From Janthinobacterium sp. 1_2014MBL_MicDiv (GTDB lineage Bacteria > Pseudomonadota > Gammaproteobacteria > Burkholderiales > Burkholderiaceae_D), in assembly GCF_001865675.1 (NCBI RefSeq), contig NZ_CP011319.1, positions 4,960,001 to 5,024,000 on the forward strand: a stretch of DNA of 64,000 bases. The letters run 5' to 3'. The position numbers were made by a program, and so were the translations under genes. The first letter of the stretch is position 1; every line of letters begins with the position of its first letter. The notes beneath the pieces are model-generated. The model saw nothing but the letters and a program-made list of their open reading frames with translations. It ran no database searches and was not told where the DNA came from. Positions 24,555 through 34,468 of this stretch are shown here, piece after piece.

Positions 24555-27410
24555 ATGATGCCTACACCATCCTTACCGTCCGCCGCCTTTTCACCACCGC
24601 GCCTGGGCCTGGCGCTGGCCAGTGCATTGCTGAGCCTACCCGTCCTGGCGCAGGACAATGCCGCGCCCGCCCCCCTGCAACGCGTGGAAATCACCGGCTC
24701 GAACATCCGCCGCGCGCAAGCTGAAACGGCATCGGCCGTGCAGACGCTGAACGCGGCCGATATTGAAAAATCGGGCAAGTCCAGCGTGGCCGAATTGCTG
24801 CAAACCCTGGCCGTCGACAACCAGGGCTCCGTGCCCACCACCTTCGGCAACGGCTTCGCCGCCGGCGCCTCCGGCGTGTCGCTGCGCGGCCTCGGCACGG
24901 CCTCGACCCTAGTGCTGCTGAACGGCAGGCGCGTGGCGCCATACGGCCTGGCCGACGATGGCCAGAAAGTATTTGCCGACCTGAACATCATTCCCCTGGA
25001 AGCCGTGGAAAGAGTGGAAATCCTCAAGGATGGCGCCTCGGCCATCTACGGTTCGGATGCGATCGCCGGCGTCGTCAACGTGATCCTGCGGCGCGACTAC
25101 CAGGGCACGGCCATCAAGGGCAATTACGGCAAGACCAAGGAATGGGATGGGCGCGACGCACGCGCCGCCATCACGCACGGTTTCGGCGACATCGACCGCG
25201 ACCGCTACAACGTGCTGCTGAACCTTGAATACAGCGAAAAGGCCGCCATCTGGAACCGCGACCGGGCCGGACGCGGCGCCGTCGGCCGCAGCGACTTGCG
25301 CGACCTGGGTTTCAGCGCGCAGGAAACCCTCAGCGGCGCGGGCGCCATCACCACCAACAACGCGGCCGGCAGCGCCGTCAACGGCAATGTGCGCAATCCC
25401 GACACGCTCGACTACTACAACCGCGGCAACCTGGCCGGCGTGGGCTTTACGCGCACCTTTCCCGGTGCCGCCTGCGGCAACTTCACGAGTCACCCGCAGG
25501 GCGACCCGGGCGGCGGCTGCCTCACCGATGCCGCCCAGCAGTATGGCCAGATCCAGCCGAAGCAGAAGAACGTCAATTTCTTCGGCCGCGGCGCCTGGCA
25601 GCTGACGCCGGCCCTGCAAACCTATGCCGAACTGAACGTCTATCACAGTGAATCGAACTCCGCCACCACGCCGTCGGGCATCAGCGGTTCAGTCGGCTAT
25701 CCGGGCGGCCCCGTCAGCAATGCGGGCGTGTCGCTGGGCGCCAGCCACCCGGACAACCCGTATTTCGGCACGGCCGCGCGACTGCGCTACCTGGCGGCCG
25801 ATGTCGGCCCGCGCCTGTCGCAAGTCGATTCCACGTTCACGCGCTTTGTCGCCGGCATCAAGGGCACGGTGGCGGGCTGGGACATCGACAGCGCCCTGCT
25901 GTACTCGCAAAACAGGGTATCGAACGACCTGGACGGCTATCTGCAGCGCGACGTGGCCTTCGCCCTGCTCAACCCGACGGCCGCCAACGTGGCCCTCGCC
26001 AGCCAGAATCCCGCCTACGCCGCCCTGCCGGCCGGCAGCGTGTGGCGCATCGCCGAAAATGCGGGACTCAATTCGGCCGCCCTGTATGCGGCCCTGTCGC
26101 CGCGCATTTCCAACGATGCCAAGACGCATATCGCACAGATCGACTTCAAGGCCAGCCGCGAAGTAGGCAAGCTCGACGGCGGTGCCCTGGGCCTGGCCGT
26201 GGGCGCCGAGTTCCGCCACGAGTCGACGGAACTCAAGCCCACCACGGGCACCGAGCGGGGCAATATCATCGGCCTCGGCTATTCCGCCTACAAGGGCAGC
26301 CGCAACGCCTCGGCCATCTATGCCGAGGTACTGGCGCCCGTCCTGAAAAGCGTGGAACTGTCGGGCGCCCTGCGCGCCGACCATTTCACCGATGTGGGCA
26401 ACTCCTACACGCCGAAAGTGGGCGTGAAATGGACGCCGGTGCGCGAACTGGCCTTGCGCGGCACCTTCGCCAAGGGTTTCCGCGCCCCCAGCGCGGCGGA
26501 AAACGGCGTCGGCGGCCTGGCCGCATTCGCCACTGCCAGCGATCCCGCGCGCTGCGCGCTGGGCGTGGCAGCCGCGTGCGACCCGGCGTCAATCGCCGTC
26601 ATCACCTCGCCCAACCCGAACCTGTCGCCCGAGCGCTCGCGCAGCTATTCCGTGGGCGCCGTGTGGGACCCGCTGCCGCGCAGCAGCATTTCCGTCGACC
26701 TGTGGCAAATCCGCCGCAAGAACGAAATCAACCAGGAACAAACGGACACGGCCATTGCCGAAGGCCATGTGGCGCGCGACCCGTCGACGGCGACCGGCAT
26801 TCCCGGCGATCCGGGCGCCATCACAGCCGTGCTGGCCAACTATGTGAATTCGGCGCAAACGACGGTGCGCGGCATCGACATCGACGCGCGCCAGCGCTTC
26901 AACCTGGGCGGCGATTACGGCAACCTGGTGTTCGACCTGAAGTGGACGCATTTGTACAAGTGGCTGCGCACGGAGCAGGATGGCACGCAGCGCGATTTTG
27001 CCGGCACGCATGGCAATTGCGACATCTCAAACTGCATGGGCACGCCCGATGACAGGATCAACCTGGGCGCCACCTGGGAGCGCCAGAACTGGCGCGTCTC
27101 GGCCAACGTCAACTACCGCGCGCCGCTCGACAACATACTGTTCAAGAATGACCCGGACGGCTGCGCCACGCATTTCGCCGATGGCACGGATGCGCCGCGC
27201 GGCTGCCGCATCGCCTCGTTCACCACGGTGGACTTGACGGCCCGCTGGCTGGCCACGCCCAAGCTGGAAGTGTTTGCGACGGTGCAAAACCTGCTCGACA
27301 AGATCGCCCCGCTCGACCCGCTCACGTATGGCGCCACGGGCTACAACCCGCTCGACTACGCGGGCGCGGCGGGCCGGTTTTTCAGTGCGGGGGTGAAATA
27401 CAAATTCTGA
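24555..27410 (+). CDS. TonB-dependent receptor 4 (subfamily A)
   Basis: A 951-residue outer-membrane receptor. Signal peptide MMPTPSLPSAAFSPP to VLAQ; plug with VEITGSNIRRAQAETASAVQ, SLRGLGTASTLVLLNGRRVA and VERVEILKDGASAIYGSDAI; barrel ending FFSAGVKYKF. It shares with receptor 1 the motifs GNGFAAG, FAGTHGNCD.SNC.GTP and APLDPLTYG, so these two are close paralogues even though receptors 2 and 3 and aroG lie between them. GGAG is six bases before the ATG. No STN domain. Substrate unknown. REP-like palindromes follow the gene instead of a canonical terminator. Confidence 0.92.
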   Translation: MMPTPSLPSAAFSPPRLGLALASALLSLPVLAQDNAAPAPLQRVEITGSNIRRAQAETASAVQTLNAADIEKSGKSSVAELLQTLAVDNQGSVPTTFGNGFAAGASGVSLRGLGTASTLVLLNGRRVAPYGLADDGQKVFADLNIIPLEAVERVEILKDGASAIYGSDAIAGVVNVILRRDYQGTAIKGNYGKTKEWDGRDARAAITHGFGDIDRDRYNVLLNLEYSEKAAIWNRDRAGRGAVGRSDLRDLGFSAQETLSGAGAITTNNAAGSAVNGNVRNPDTLDYYNRGNLAGVGFTRTFPGAACGNFTSHPQGDPGGGCLTDAAQQYGQIQPKQKNVNFFGRGAWQLTPALQTYAELNVYHSESNSATTPSGISGSVGYPGGPVSNAGVSLGASHPDNPYFGTAARLRYLAADVGPRLSQVDSTFTRFVAGIKGTVAGWDIDSALLYSQNRVSNDLDGYLQRDVAFALLNPTAANVALASQNPAYAALPAGSVWRIAENAGLNSAALYAALSPRISNDAKTHIAQIDFKASREVGKLDGGALGLAVGAEFRHESTELKPTTGTERGNIIGLGYSAYKGSRNASAIYAEVLAPVLKSVELSGALRADHFTDVGNSYTPKVGVKWTPVRELALRGTFAKGFRAPSAAENGVGGLAAFATASDPARCALGVAAACDPASIAVITSPNPNLSPERSRSYSVGAVWDPLPRSSISVDLWQIRRKNEINQEQTDTAIAEGHVARDPSTATGIPGDPGAITAVLANYVNSAQTTVRGIDIDARQRFNLGGDYGNLVFDLKWTHLYKWLRTEQDGTQRDFAGTHGNCDISNCMGTPDDRINLGATWERQNWRVSANVNYRAPLDNILFKNDPDGCATHFADGTDAPRGCRIASFTTVDLTARWLATPKLEVFATVQNLLDKIAPLDPLTYGATGYNPLDYAGAAGRFFSAGVKYKF

Positions 27411-27494
27411 GAAACGGGGGAGAGACGCGTAGGTCGGATTAGCAGGGGCCGCCACGAGCAATCCGGTGACGGCATTGGCGCGGCCGGTGGTGGT

Positions 27495-27583
27495 GTCGGG
27501 TTACGCGCTGTGCGCCAACCCGACCTACGCGAGCGCAATATCAAAAAAAGCAGGTCGGATTAGCCCGGAGGGCGTAATCCGAC
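27495..27583. repeat. Two REP-like palindromes between TonB receptor 4 and tldD
   Basis: The first (27495-27524) folds GTCGGGTTACGCGC against GCGCCAACCCGAC. The second (27554-27583) folds GTCGGATTAG against TAATCCGAC around CCC/GGG. A related half-copy, GCGTAGGTCGGATTAG, begins at 27427. The GTAGGTCGGATTA...TAATCCGAC theme is common in intergenic repeats of proteobacteria. They lie between two convergent genes and may aid termination or mRNA protection. Confidence 0.7.
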
Positions 27584-27615
27584 AATCAGGTTGGCCTGGA
27601 AGTGTCGGGGGAAGA

Positions 27616-29076
27616 TCAGGCCGTGCCGCCAACGGTAATGCCGTCCAGGCGCAGGGTCGGCTGCCCCACGCCCACGGGCACGCTCTGCCCTTCCTTGCCG
27701 CACACGCCCACGCCCGCATCGAGGCGCATGTCGTTGCCGATCATGGAGACGCGGTTGAGCACGTCCGGGCCATTGCCGATCAGGGTGGCGCCCTTCACTG
27801 GGTAGCTGAGCTTGCCGTTTTCGATCATGTACGCTTCGCTGGCCGAGAACACGAACTTGCCGTTCGTGATATCGACCTGTCCGCCGCCGAAGTTGACGGC
27901 ATACAAGCCGTTTTTCACGGAGGCGAGGATCTCGCCCGGATCCTTGTCGCCGGCCAGCATATACGTATTCGTCATGCGCGGCATTGGCAGGTGGGCGAAC
28001 GATTCGCGGCGCGCATTGCCCGTCACGGGCATATTCATCAGGCGCGCGTTCATGGTGTCCTGGATATACCCTTTCAGGATGCCATCCTCGATCAGGGTCG
28101 TGCACTGCGTGGGGTTGCCCTCGTCATCGATATTCAGCGAACCGCGGCGGCCAGCCAGGGTGCCGTCGTCGACCACGGTGACGCCTTTGGCCGCCACCCG
28201 TTCGCCGATGCGGCCGGAAAACGCGGACGAGCCCTTGCGGTTGAAATCGCCTTCGAGGCCATGGCCGATGGCTTCATGCAGCAGGATGCCGGGCCAGCCC
28301 GGCCCCAGCACGATGGTCATGGGGCCGGCCGGCGCCGGGCGCGCCTCGAGGTTCACCAGCGCCGAATTGACGGCGTCGGCCGCATATTGCTCGAGCACGG
28401 CGTCGCTGAAATAATCATAGCCAAAACGTCCGCCGCCGCCGGACGACCCCGTTTCGCGGCGGCCATTCTGTTCGGCGATGACGGTCACGGAGACGCGCAC
28501 CAGCGGACGGATATCGGCCGCCAGCACGCCATCGCTGCGCAGCACCAGCACCACGTCGTATTCGCCGGCCAGGCCCGCCATCACCTGCACCACGCGCGGG
28601 TCCTTCGCGCGCGCCATCTTTTCCACGCGCTCGAGCAATTGCACCTTGGCCGTGGCGTCGAGCGAGGCGAGCGGATCGTTGGGCAGGTACAGGGAACGTC
28701 CGCCCTGCGGCTGCATCTGGCCCGCGATCTTGATTCTGCCGGCGCCCACGCGCGCTATCGTGCGCGTGGCCGCCGCCGCTTCCAGCAGGGCCCGCTCGGA
28801 AATGTCGTCCGAATACGCAAACGCCGTCTTGTCGCCGGACACGGCGCGCACGCCCACGCCCTGGTCGATGGAAAAGCTGCCCGTCTTGACGATGCCCTCT
28901 TCCAGGCTCCAGCCCTCGCTCTTGGTGGACTGGAAATACAGGTCGGCATAGTCGACCTTGTGCGTAAACATCGTGCCCAGGGCTTTCAGCAGCTTGTCTT
29001 CGTCCAGGCCGAACGGCGTGAGCAGGATGTCGCGCGCCACGGCCAGGCTGGACAGATTGGGTTCAAATGGGGTCAT
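27616..29076 (-). CDS. tldD: Metallopeptidase TldD
   Basis: TldD with PmbA (TldE) forms a zinc protease that cleaves unstructured peptides and matures some ribosomally made peptides. The 486-residue protein has the HEAIGH zinc motif (267-272, in GILLHEAIGHGLEGDF), the N-terminal DYADLYFQSTKSEGWSLEEG region, and the C-terminal GVGVCGKEGQSVPVGVGQP segment with the conserved Cys. Length is normal. It is the last gene of the run yhdP-nitrilase-tldD on this strand, an order common in beta- and gammaproteobacteria. pmbA is not in the window. Confidence 0.96.
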   Translation of the reverse strand: MTPFEPNLSSLAVARDILLTPFGLDEDKLLKALGTMFTHKVDYADLYFQSTKSEGWSLEEGIVKTGSFSIDQGVGVRAVSGDKTAFAYSDDISERALLEAAAATRTIARVGAGRIKIAGQMQPQGGRSLYLPNDPLASLDATAKVQLLERVEKMARAKDPRVVQVMAGLAGEYDVVLVLRSDGVLAADIRPLVRVSVTVIAEQNGRRETGSSGGGGRFGYDYFSDAVLEQYAADAVNSALVNLEARPAPAGPMTIVLGPGWPGILLHEAIGHGLEGDFNRKGSSAFSGRIGERVAAKGVTVVDDGTLAGRRGSLNIDDEGNPTQCTTLIEDGILKGYIQDTMNARLMNMPVTGNARRESFAHLPMPRMTNTYMLAGDKDPGEILASVKNGLYAVNFGGGQVDITNGKFVFSASEAYMIENGKLSYPVKGATLIGNGPDVLNRVSMIGNDMRLDAGVGVCGKEGQSVPVGVGQPTLRLDGITVGGTA

Positions 29077-29120
29077 GGCTCTTTCTCACAATTCAATTCT
29101 TTTACAGTGCCTGACAGCAG

Positions 29121-29165
29121 CGTAGCGCTCGGCAGTGACTGATGGCCGCACAGCGCGACGCCCAG
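29121..29165. repeat. Short copy of a dispersed intergenic repeat
   Basis: The stretch 29144-29165 matches 39583-39604 at 20 of 22 positions (GGCCGCACAGCGCGACGC versus GGCCGCACATCGCGACGC over the core). The preceding 29121-29148 matches 39518-39545 at about 20 of 28. It lies in the 108-base gap between the tldD start and the nitrilase stop. Confidence 0.55.
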
Positions 29166-29184
29166 CAGCGCATGCCAGGTACTC

Positions 29185-29982
<798 letters not shown>

Positions 29983-30029
29983 CACCTCACCTCTACGTTC
30001 GTACTGGCAGCCCACTGGCCGCGCAGCGC

Positions 30030-33000
30030 CTATTTCGCCACGGCGTCCTGCGCCGCCGCTGCCGGCGTGGCCACAGGCTCCAATTTACCACCATCGAGCT
30101 TGGTCACCACGGGCGCCTTCCATGGACCGGCGATCCGCATATGGTAAGTCAGCGCCTTCATCACGGGGGCGCGCAGGAACAGCTGGGCCAGGAAACTGCC
30201 CAGACCGATCACGGGATTGACGGCCAGCGCGTACACGAGGGGGCCCGTGCCCAGGTTGAATTCCGGGATCACCACCACGTGCAGGTTCGTCGTTTCATTG
30301 GCGATATCGGCCGTGCCGTCCATCAGCACGGTGGCGGCCACGCCATGCATCTTCAGGTTGTCGGTGCTCACCACGCCGCGCTTGATGCTGGCGTTGGCCG
30401 TGATGCCGTCGAAGGCCAGGCCTTCCGAAAACACGTCGTGGAAATCGAGCTTCAGCAAACGGGGCAAGGCTTGCAGGCTGAGCACGCCCAGCAGCTTGGC
30501 CGCGCCCGGATCCTGCTTGAGGAACTGGCCCGACTCCACATTCATTTCGATCTGCCCCGACAAGGTGGGAATATCGAGCGAATACGGCAAGCCATTCCAG
30601 GCGATGTCGCCGTTCAGGCGTCCCTTGCCGCGGCGCACCGTGTCGGCAAAGCCGAAACGGTCGAGCAACTTGCCCGCGTCGACGATATCGAGGCCGAAAC
30701 GCAGGCTGGTCGTGCTTTGCCCATCCTTGATGACCCATTTGCCGTTGCCGCTCAGGGCGCCATCGGGATTCGACAGTTGCAGCTTGCCCACGCGCCACTC
30801 GCGCCCGCCGGCCGCCATGGTGTTATAGGCCTGCAACTCCAACCGGCCAATCTTCTTGTTGAACAGCTCAAATTGCTCGGCAACGATATCGAGCGAGGGG
30901 ATCGATTGGGCGCCGCTCTTGCCTTCCAGCAAATTCTTCACGTCGTTGGCAGCCGATTCCGGGATGATCAGCGACGACAGGCGGGCCGTCATCTTGCCCA
31001 GGCCGGACGGCGTTTCCAGCCACGTCACATAGCCCGATATTTGTTTCGCATCAATGTTGGCCTGCCACACATCCTTCTGGTGCGTGGCGCCCACCACGAC
31101 GTTTTCCAGCTTGCGCTCACCCAGCATCAGTTCGCTGGCGCGGGCCGCCATCATGTCGGGCACCACGTATTGCGCGATATCGGGCGCATCGTCGGCACCG
31201 CCGGCGTCGGCCGTGGCCGCGCCGCTGCCGGCGATCTCGCTGCCGGTGGCGATCCAGCTATCCACGTCGAGCGACTTCAGGCTGACGTTGAGCATCATGC
31301 CGCTGTCGGGCTCGGGCGCAGGCACGTTCACGCCGATGCCGCCGCGCACCAGGCGCCACGCTTCCTTGCCCTGCTTCTGGCGCTGGTAGCGGGCGCCGAT
31401 GCCGGAACCGAGCGCGATGCGGATATCGTCCGTGCGCAAGCCTGCCGCATTGGCCGCATTGCCCGTCAGCGTGAATTTCACGGGCAGGCTGTCGCCGGCC
31501 GCCTTTTTCAGGGGCGCGGGGAAGTCCAGGCCCAGGCCCGTCAACGGCGACTCGACATTGACCACCACCTGGTGGTCGCGCGCCGTGATCAGGCCGCTGT
31601 AGCGGGCGCCGCCATTCAAGTGCTTCGCCAGGCGCTGCAGCACGGGCGCCGGATAGGTCTTGCGCAAGCCGTCGATGGTCATGTTGCCGGCGATTTTCAC
31701 CTGGATGGAATTGTCGGGCTGGCTGCCGCCCGAGATGGCCAGCGGGCCGCCCAGCAGGCTGCCGTTCAGGCCATTCAGGTTGACGCCCTTTTCATTGAAT
31801 TCGATCTTGCCCTGCGTGCCGAGCACGGGCGGCATGTCGTGGAACAGCACCACGTCGTTGCCCGCCAGCTGCAAGCTGCCTTGCACCGTCGACTCGAGCA
31901 TGCGCTCGATGGGCAGATGCAATTTGAGGGCCAGCCGGGCGTTGCCCGTCGCCGTCGTTTCATCCGTGAAATGCTCGATCCAGCCCAGCACGGGGCTGGC
32001 CGTCACGTATTTGAGGAATTCCTGCATCGGGCCGGCCGCGTTGCCCTCGATATCGAGCAGGGTGTCGAAGACGGTCAGGTCGGGAATCACGGCTTTGACA
32101 TTCGTCAAGGCAACGCCGCCCGTGGTGGCCGTGTCGCCGCGAATTTCCATGCGCGCGCGCTCGAAGACGAAGCTGCCCTTGATTTTCTCCGCCTGCGGCC
32201 ACAGGGGCGCCTTGCCCGCCAGCGGCCCGTTTTCCGCGAATTCGCCGGGCGCGTAGTTCAGGGTGCCGTTCTCGATCTTGCCGGCCACGCGGAATTCGCC
32301 GTGATTGCGCTGCGCGGGCGTATCGGCCTTGAACGGGAAATGTTCGAGTTCGCCGCGCAGGCGCAGGCTGACGTCGTGCGCCATGCCGCCTTCGAGCGCG
32401 CCCGTCAGCCAATGGCGCAGGTGCTCCGGCGTTTGCAGCGGCAGGTAGCGGCCGATGGTGTTGATCTGGAAATTGTCGATCGTCCCCGTCAAGTCCACCT
32501 GGCCCAGGTTCTTGCCGTCGAGCGGCATGCGGTGCGTGCCCTGCAAGGCGACGCGCAAGCCCTGCTGATTGAAGTCGAGCTTGTCCAGTTCGACTTTGAG
32601 CATATTCTCCGCTTCGAACGTCCAGCGCGCCTGCATGTCGAACTGTTCGAACGGCATGGCCGGTTCGCTCAGGTAGGTGGGCAATTGCAGCACCAGGTCT
32701 TGCGCATCGATGGCGATGCTGCCGCCCTTCTCGCTGGCGTCGATGCTGCCGGTCAGGCGGTCGAAACCGGGAATGGCCGGTGCGGCCGCCTGACCGGGGC
32801 TGGTCGCCGTCTTCGCCACGGCCAGGCGCGCCGGCTGCGCATTCAAGCCCAGCTCGACGAGCCGACCGCGCAGGCGGTAGCTGGCCGGGGCAGCCATGTC
32901 GCCCTGCCACTGGGCGGAAAAATCCTGCAGGCGTCCGCGCGGCGCCAGGGCATCGAGGCGCTGGCGCTGCTGTGTGCCCAGCGGCAACTTGTCGGCCAGC

Positions 33001-34214
33001 GCGGCCAGGGTCTGCAAATCGAGGGACTTGGCCGTGATCTCCGTCTGCGCCGGCTTGCGCTTCGTGGCGGCAATAAAACGCTCGGACAAGGTCGTCGGCG
33101 GCAGGCTGAGGCCATCGCGTGTTTCCAGCGCGAAATTCGTCAACTCCACCTGATGGCCGTTCGCGCCGAAGGTCGGTTTGCCATCGGGCGCGTCGGCCGA
33201 CAGGGTTTCCTTGGCCGAGATGCGTCCGCTGACCGTCAGCAGGTCGAGCGGGGCAATGTGTTCTCCCAGCTGCGCCTGCACATCCGTCAAGCCCACATCG
33301 GCCGTGAAGCCGGCCAGGCGCGCATGATCGAGGCTCAGCCAGGCGCGCAGGGCGCCCTTGCCCTGGCTCAATTCAAACGGGTAGTCGAGGTAGCGGCGCC
33401 AGGCGGCCAGGTCGGCGTCTTTCAGGTCCGCGTACAGTTCGCCTTTCCACATCGACATGTCGGAGATGCGCTTGCTGAAAGGCGGATGCGTGAAGTGAGC
33501 GCGCACATCGATGGGTGCGGCCAGGCTGGCGGGCGGCTTTGCCTGCAAGCCCAGGCGGTGGCTGCGCCAGCGGTTGCGCAACAGCACATTGACCTGCTCC
33601 AGCGCCAGCTCGGGCGTGCCGCGCGCTTCGTCCGTCCAGCGCACCTTGCCGTCGCGGATGATGATGTCGTGCTGCGACAGCAGCCAGTCGGCGCCCTTGC
33701 CATCGCTGCCCTGCCGGCTGTCGACCAGCACGCCAGCCACATACAGCTGGCCATCCTTGCTGCGCCGCACGTCCAGGTCGGGCCGCGTGATTTCCAGGGT
33801 CTCGAAGCGCAGGGAACCGAGCACGCTCCACCACGAGAGGGTGGCCGAGACGCTCGGCAGGCTCAGCGCCTGGCGGCCCGTCTGGTCGCGCAAGGTCACG
33901 TCGCCGAGGAACAAATTCGGCCGCACGCCATGCCACGAGGCATAAATACGCGCGATACTGACGGGGTTGCCCAGCGCGCGGCTGGCCGCCCGCTCGATAT
34001 CGCCTTTGTAGTAATCGATATTCGGCAGGATGGCGTAGCGCAGGAACAGGAAGAGGACGGCGAAGGCGAAATACGCGAGCAGCACCAGCTTGATGGCAAA
34101 GCCGAGCACATGGTGGGTGGCCAGGTTGGCCATGCGATAGGCGGCACGCAGCCGCTGCCAGCGCAGGGCCAATGGCACATGTTCTGTCACGCTTGCTTCT
34201 GGCGGTTTTTGCAT
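30030..34214 (-). CDS. yhdP: YhdP-family AsmA-like envelope protein
   Basis: YhdP is a large AsmA/TamB-like protein that spans the periplasm and takes part in phospholipid transport to the outer membrane. The 1394-residue product has one N-terminal transmembrane helix (about 35-60, GFAIKLVLLAYFAFAVLFLF), then a very long beta-rich repetitive region, and a C-terminal AsmA-like domain (GDIAWNGLPYSLDIPTLSGQ). E. coli YhdP is 1266 residues. The start at 34212-34214 lacks a clear ribosome binding site, so it may be earlier in the same frame. A 16-base perfect palindrome, GGCGTGCCGGCACGCC (34272-34287), lies in the 254-base gap with the divergent glnE. Confidence 0.92.
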   Translation of the reverse strand: MQKPPEASVTEHVPLALRWQRLRAAYRMANLATHHVLGFAIKLVLLAYFAFAVLFLFLRYAILPNIDYYKGDIERAASRALGNPVSIARIYASWHGVRPNLFLGDVTLRDQTGRQALSLPSVSATLSWWSVLGSLRFETLEITRPDLDVRRSKDGQLYVAGVLVDSRQGSDGKGADWLLSQHDIIIRDGKVRWTDEARGTPELALEQVNVLLRNRWRSHRLGLQAKPPASLAAPIDVRAHFTHPPFSKRISDMSMWKGELYADLKDADLAAWRRYLDYPFELSQGKGALRAWLSLDHARLAGFTADVGLTDVQAQLGEHIAPLDLLTVSGRISAKETLSADAPDGKPTFGANGHQVELTNFALETRDGLSLPPTTLSERFIAATKRKPAQTEITAKSLDLQTLAALADKLPLGTQQRQRLDALAPRGRLQDFSAQWQGDMAAPASYRLRGRLVELGLNAQPARLAVAKTATSPGQAAAPAIPGFDRLTGSIDASEKGGSIAIDAQDLVLQLPTYLSEPAMPFEQFDMQARWTFEAENMLKVELDKLDFNQQGLRVALQGTHRMPLDGKNLGQVDLTGTIDNFQINTIGRYLPLQTPEHLRHWLTGALEGGMAHDVSLRLRGELEHFPFKADTPAQRNHGEFRVAGKIENGTLNYAPGEFAENGPLAGKAPLWPQAEKIKGSFVFERARMEIRGDTATTGGVALTNVKAVIPDLTVFDTLLDIEGNAAGPMQEFLKYVTASPVLGWIEHFTDETTATGNARLALKLHLPIERMLESTVQGSLQLAGNDVVLFHDMPPVLGTQGKIEFNEKGVNLNGLNGSLLGGPLAISGGSQPDNSIQVKIAGNMTIDGLRKTYPAPVLQRLAKHLNGGARYSGLITARDHQVVVNVESPLTGLGLDFPAPLKKAAGDSLPVKFTLTGNAANAAGLRTDDIRIALGSGIGARYQRQKQGKEAWRLVRGGIGVNVPAPEPDSGMMLNVSLKSLDVDSWIATGSEIAGSGAATADAGGADDAPDIAQYVVPDMMAARASELMLGERKLENVVVGATHQKDVWQANIDAKQISGYVTWLETPSGLGKMTARLSSLIIPESAANDVKNLLEGKSGAQSIPSLDIVAEQFELFNKKIGRLELQAYNTMAAGGREWRVGKLQLSNPDGALSGNGKWVIKDGQSTTSLRFGLDIVDAGKLLDRFGFADTVRRGKGRLNGDIAWNGLPYSLDIPTLSGQIEMNVESGQFLKQDPGAAKLLGVLSLQALPRLLKLDFHDVFSEGLAFDGITANASIKRGVVSTDNLKMHGVAATVLMDGTADIANETTNLHVVVIPEFNLGTGPLVYALAVNPVIGLGSFLAQLFLRAPVMKALTYHMRIAGPWKAPVVTKLDGGKLEPVATPAAAAQDAVAK

Positions 34215-34468
34215 CAATAAGCTAATAAACTGGCCCGGCGTCAAATAATGGCAAAAATCGTCTGAATTCGCGGCGTGCCGGCACGCCCGACTGGCGCGCG
34301 CCTGCATCCTTGCGCTTGCGTCCGCACGGCAGCTCCCTTACCATCGTCCGGGAGAGCGCGCACTGCCCGGCAGCATTATCGCCGGCGGCACAATTTTACC
34401 GCATCCCCCGCCGTTCACAGCCAAGTTAACGACGAACCTGACACGAAGTACCTACCGAAACCGCCACC

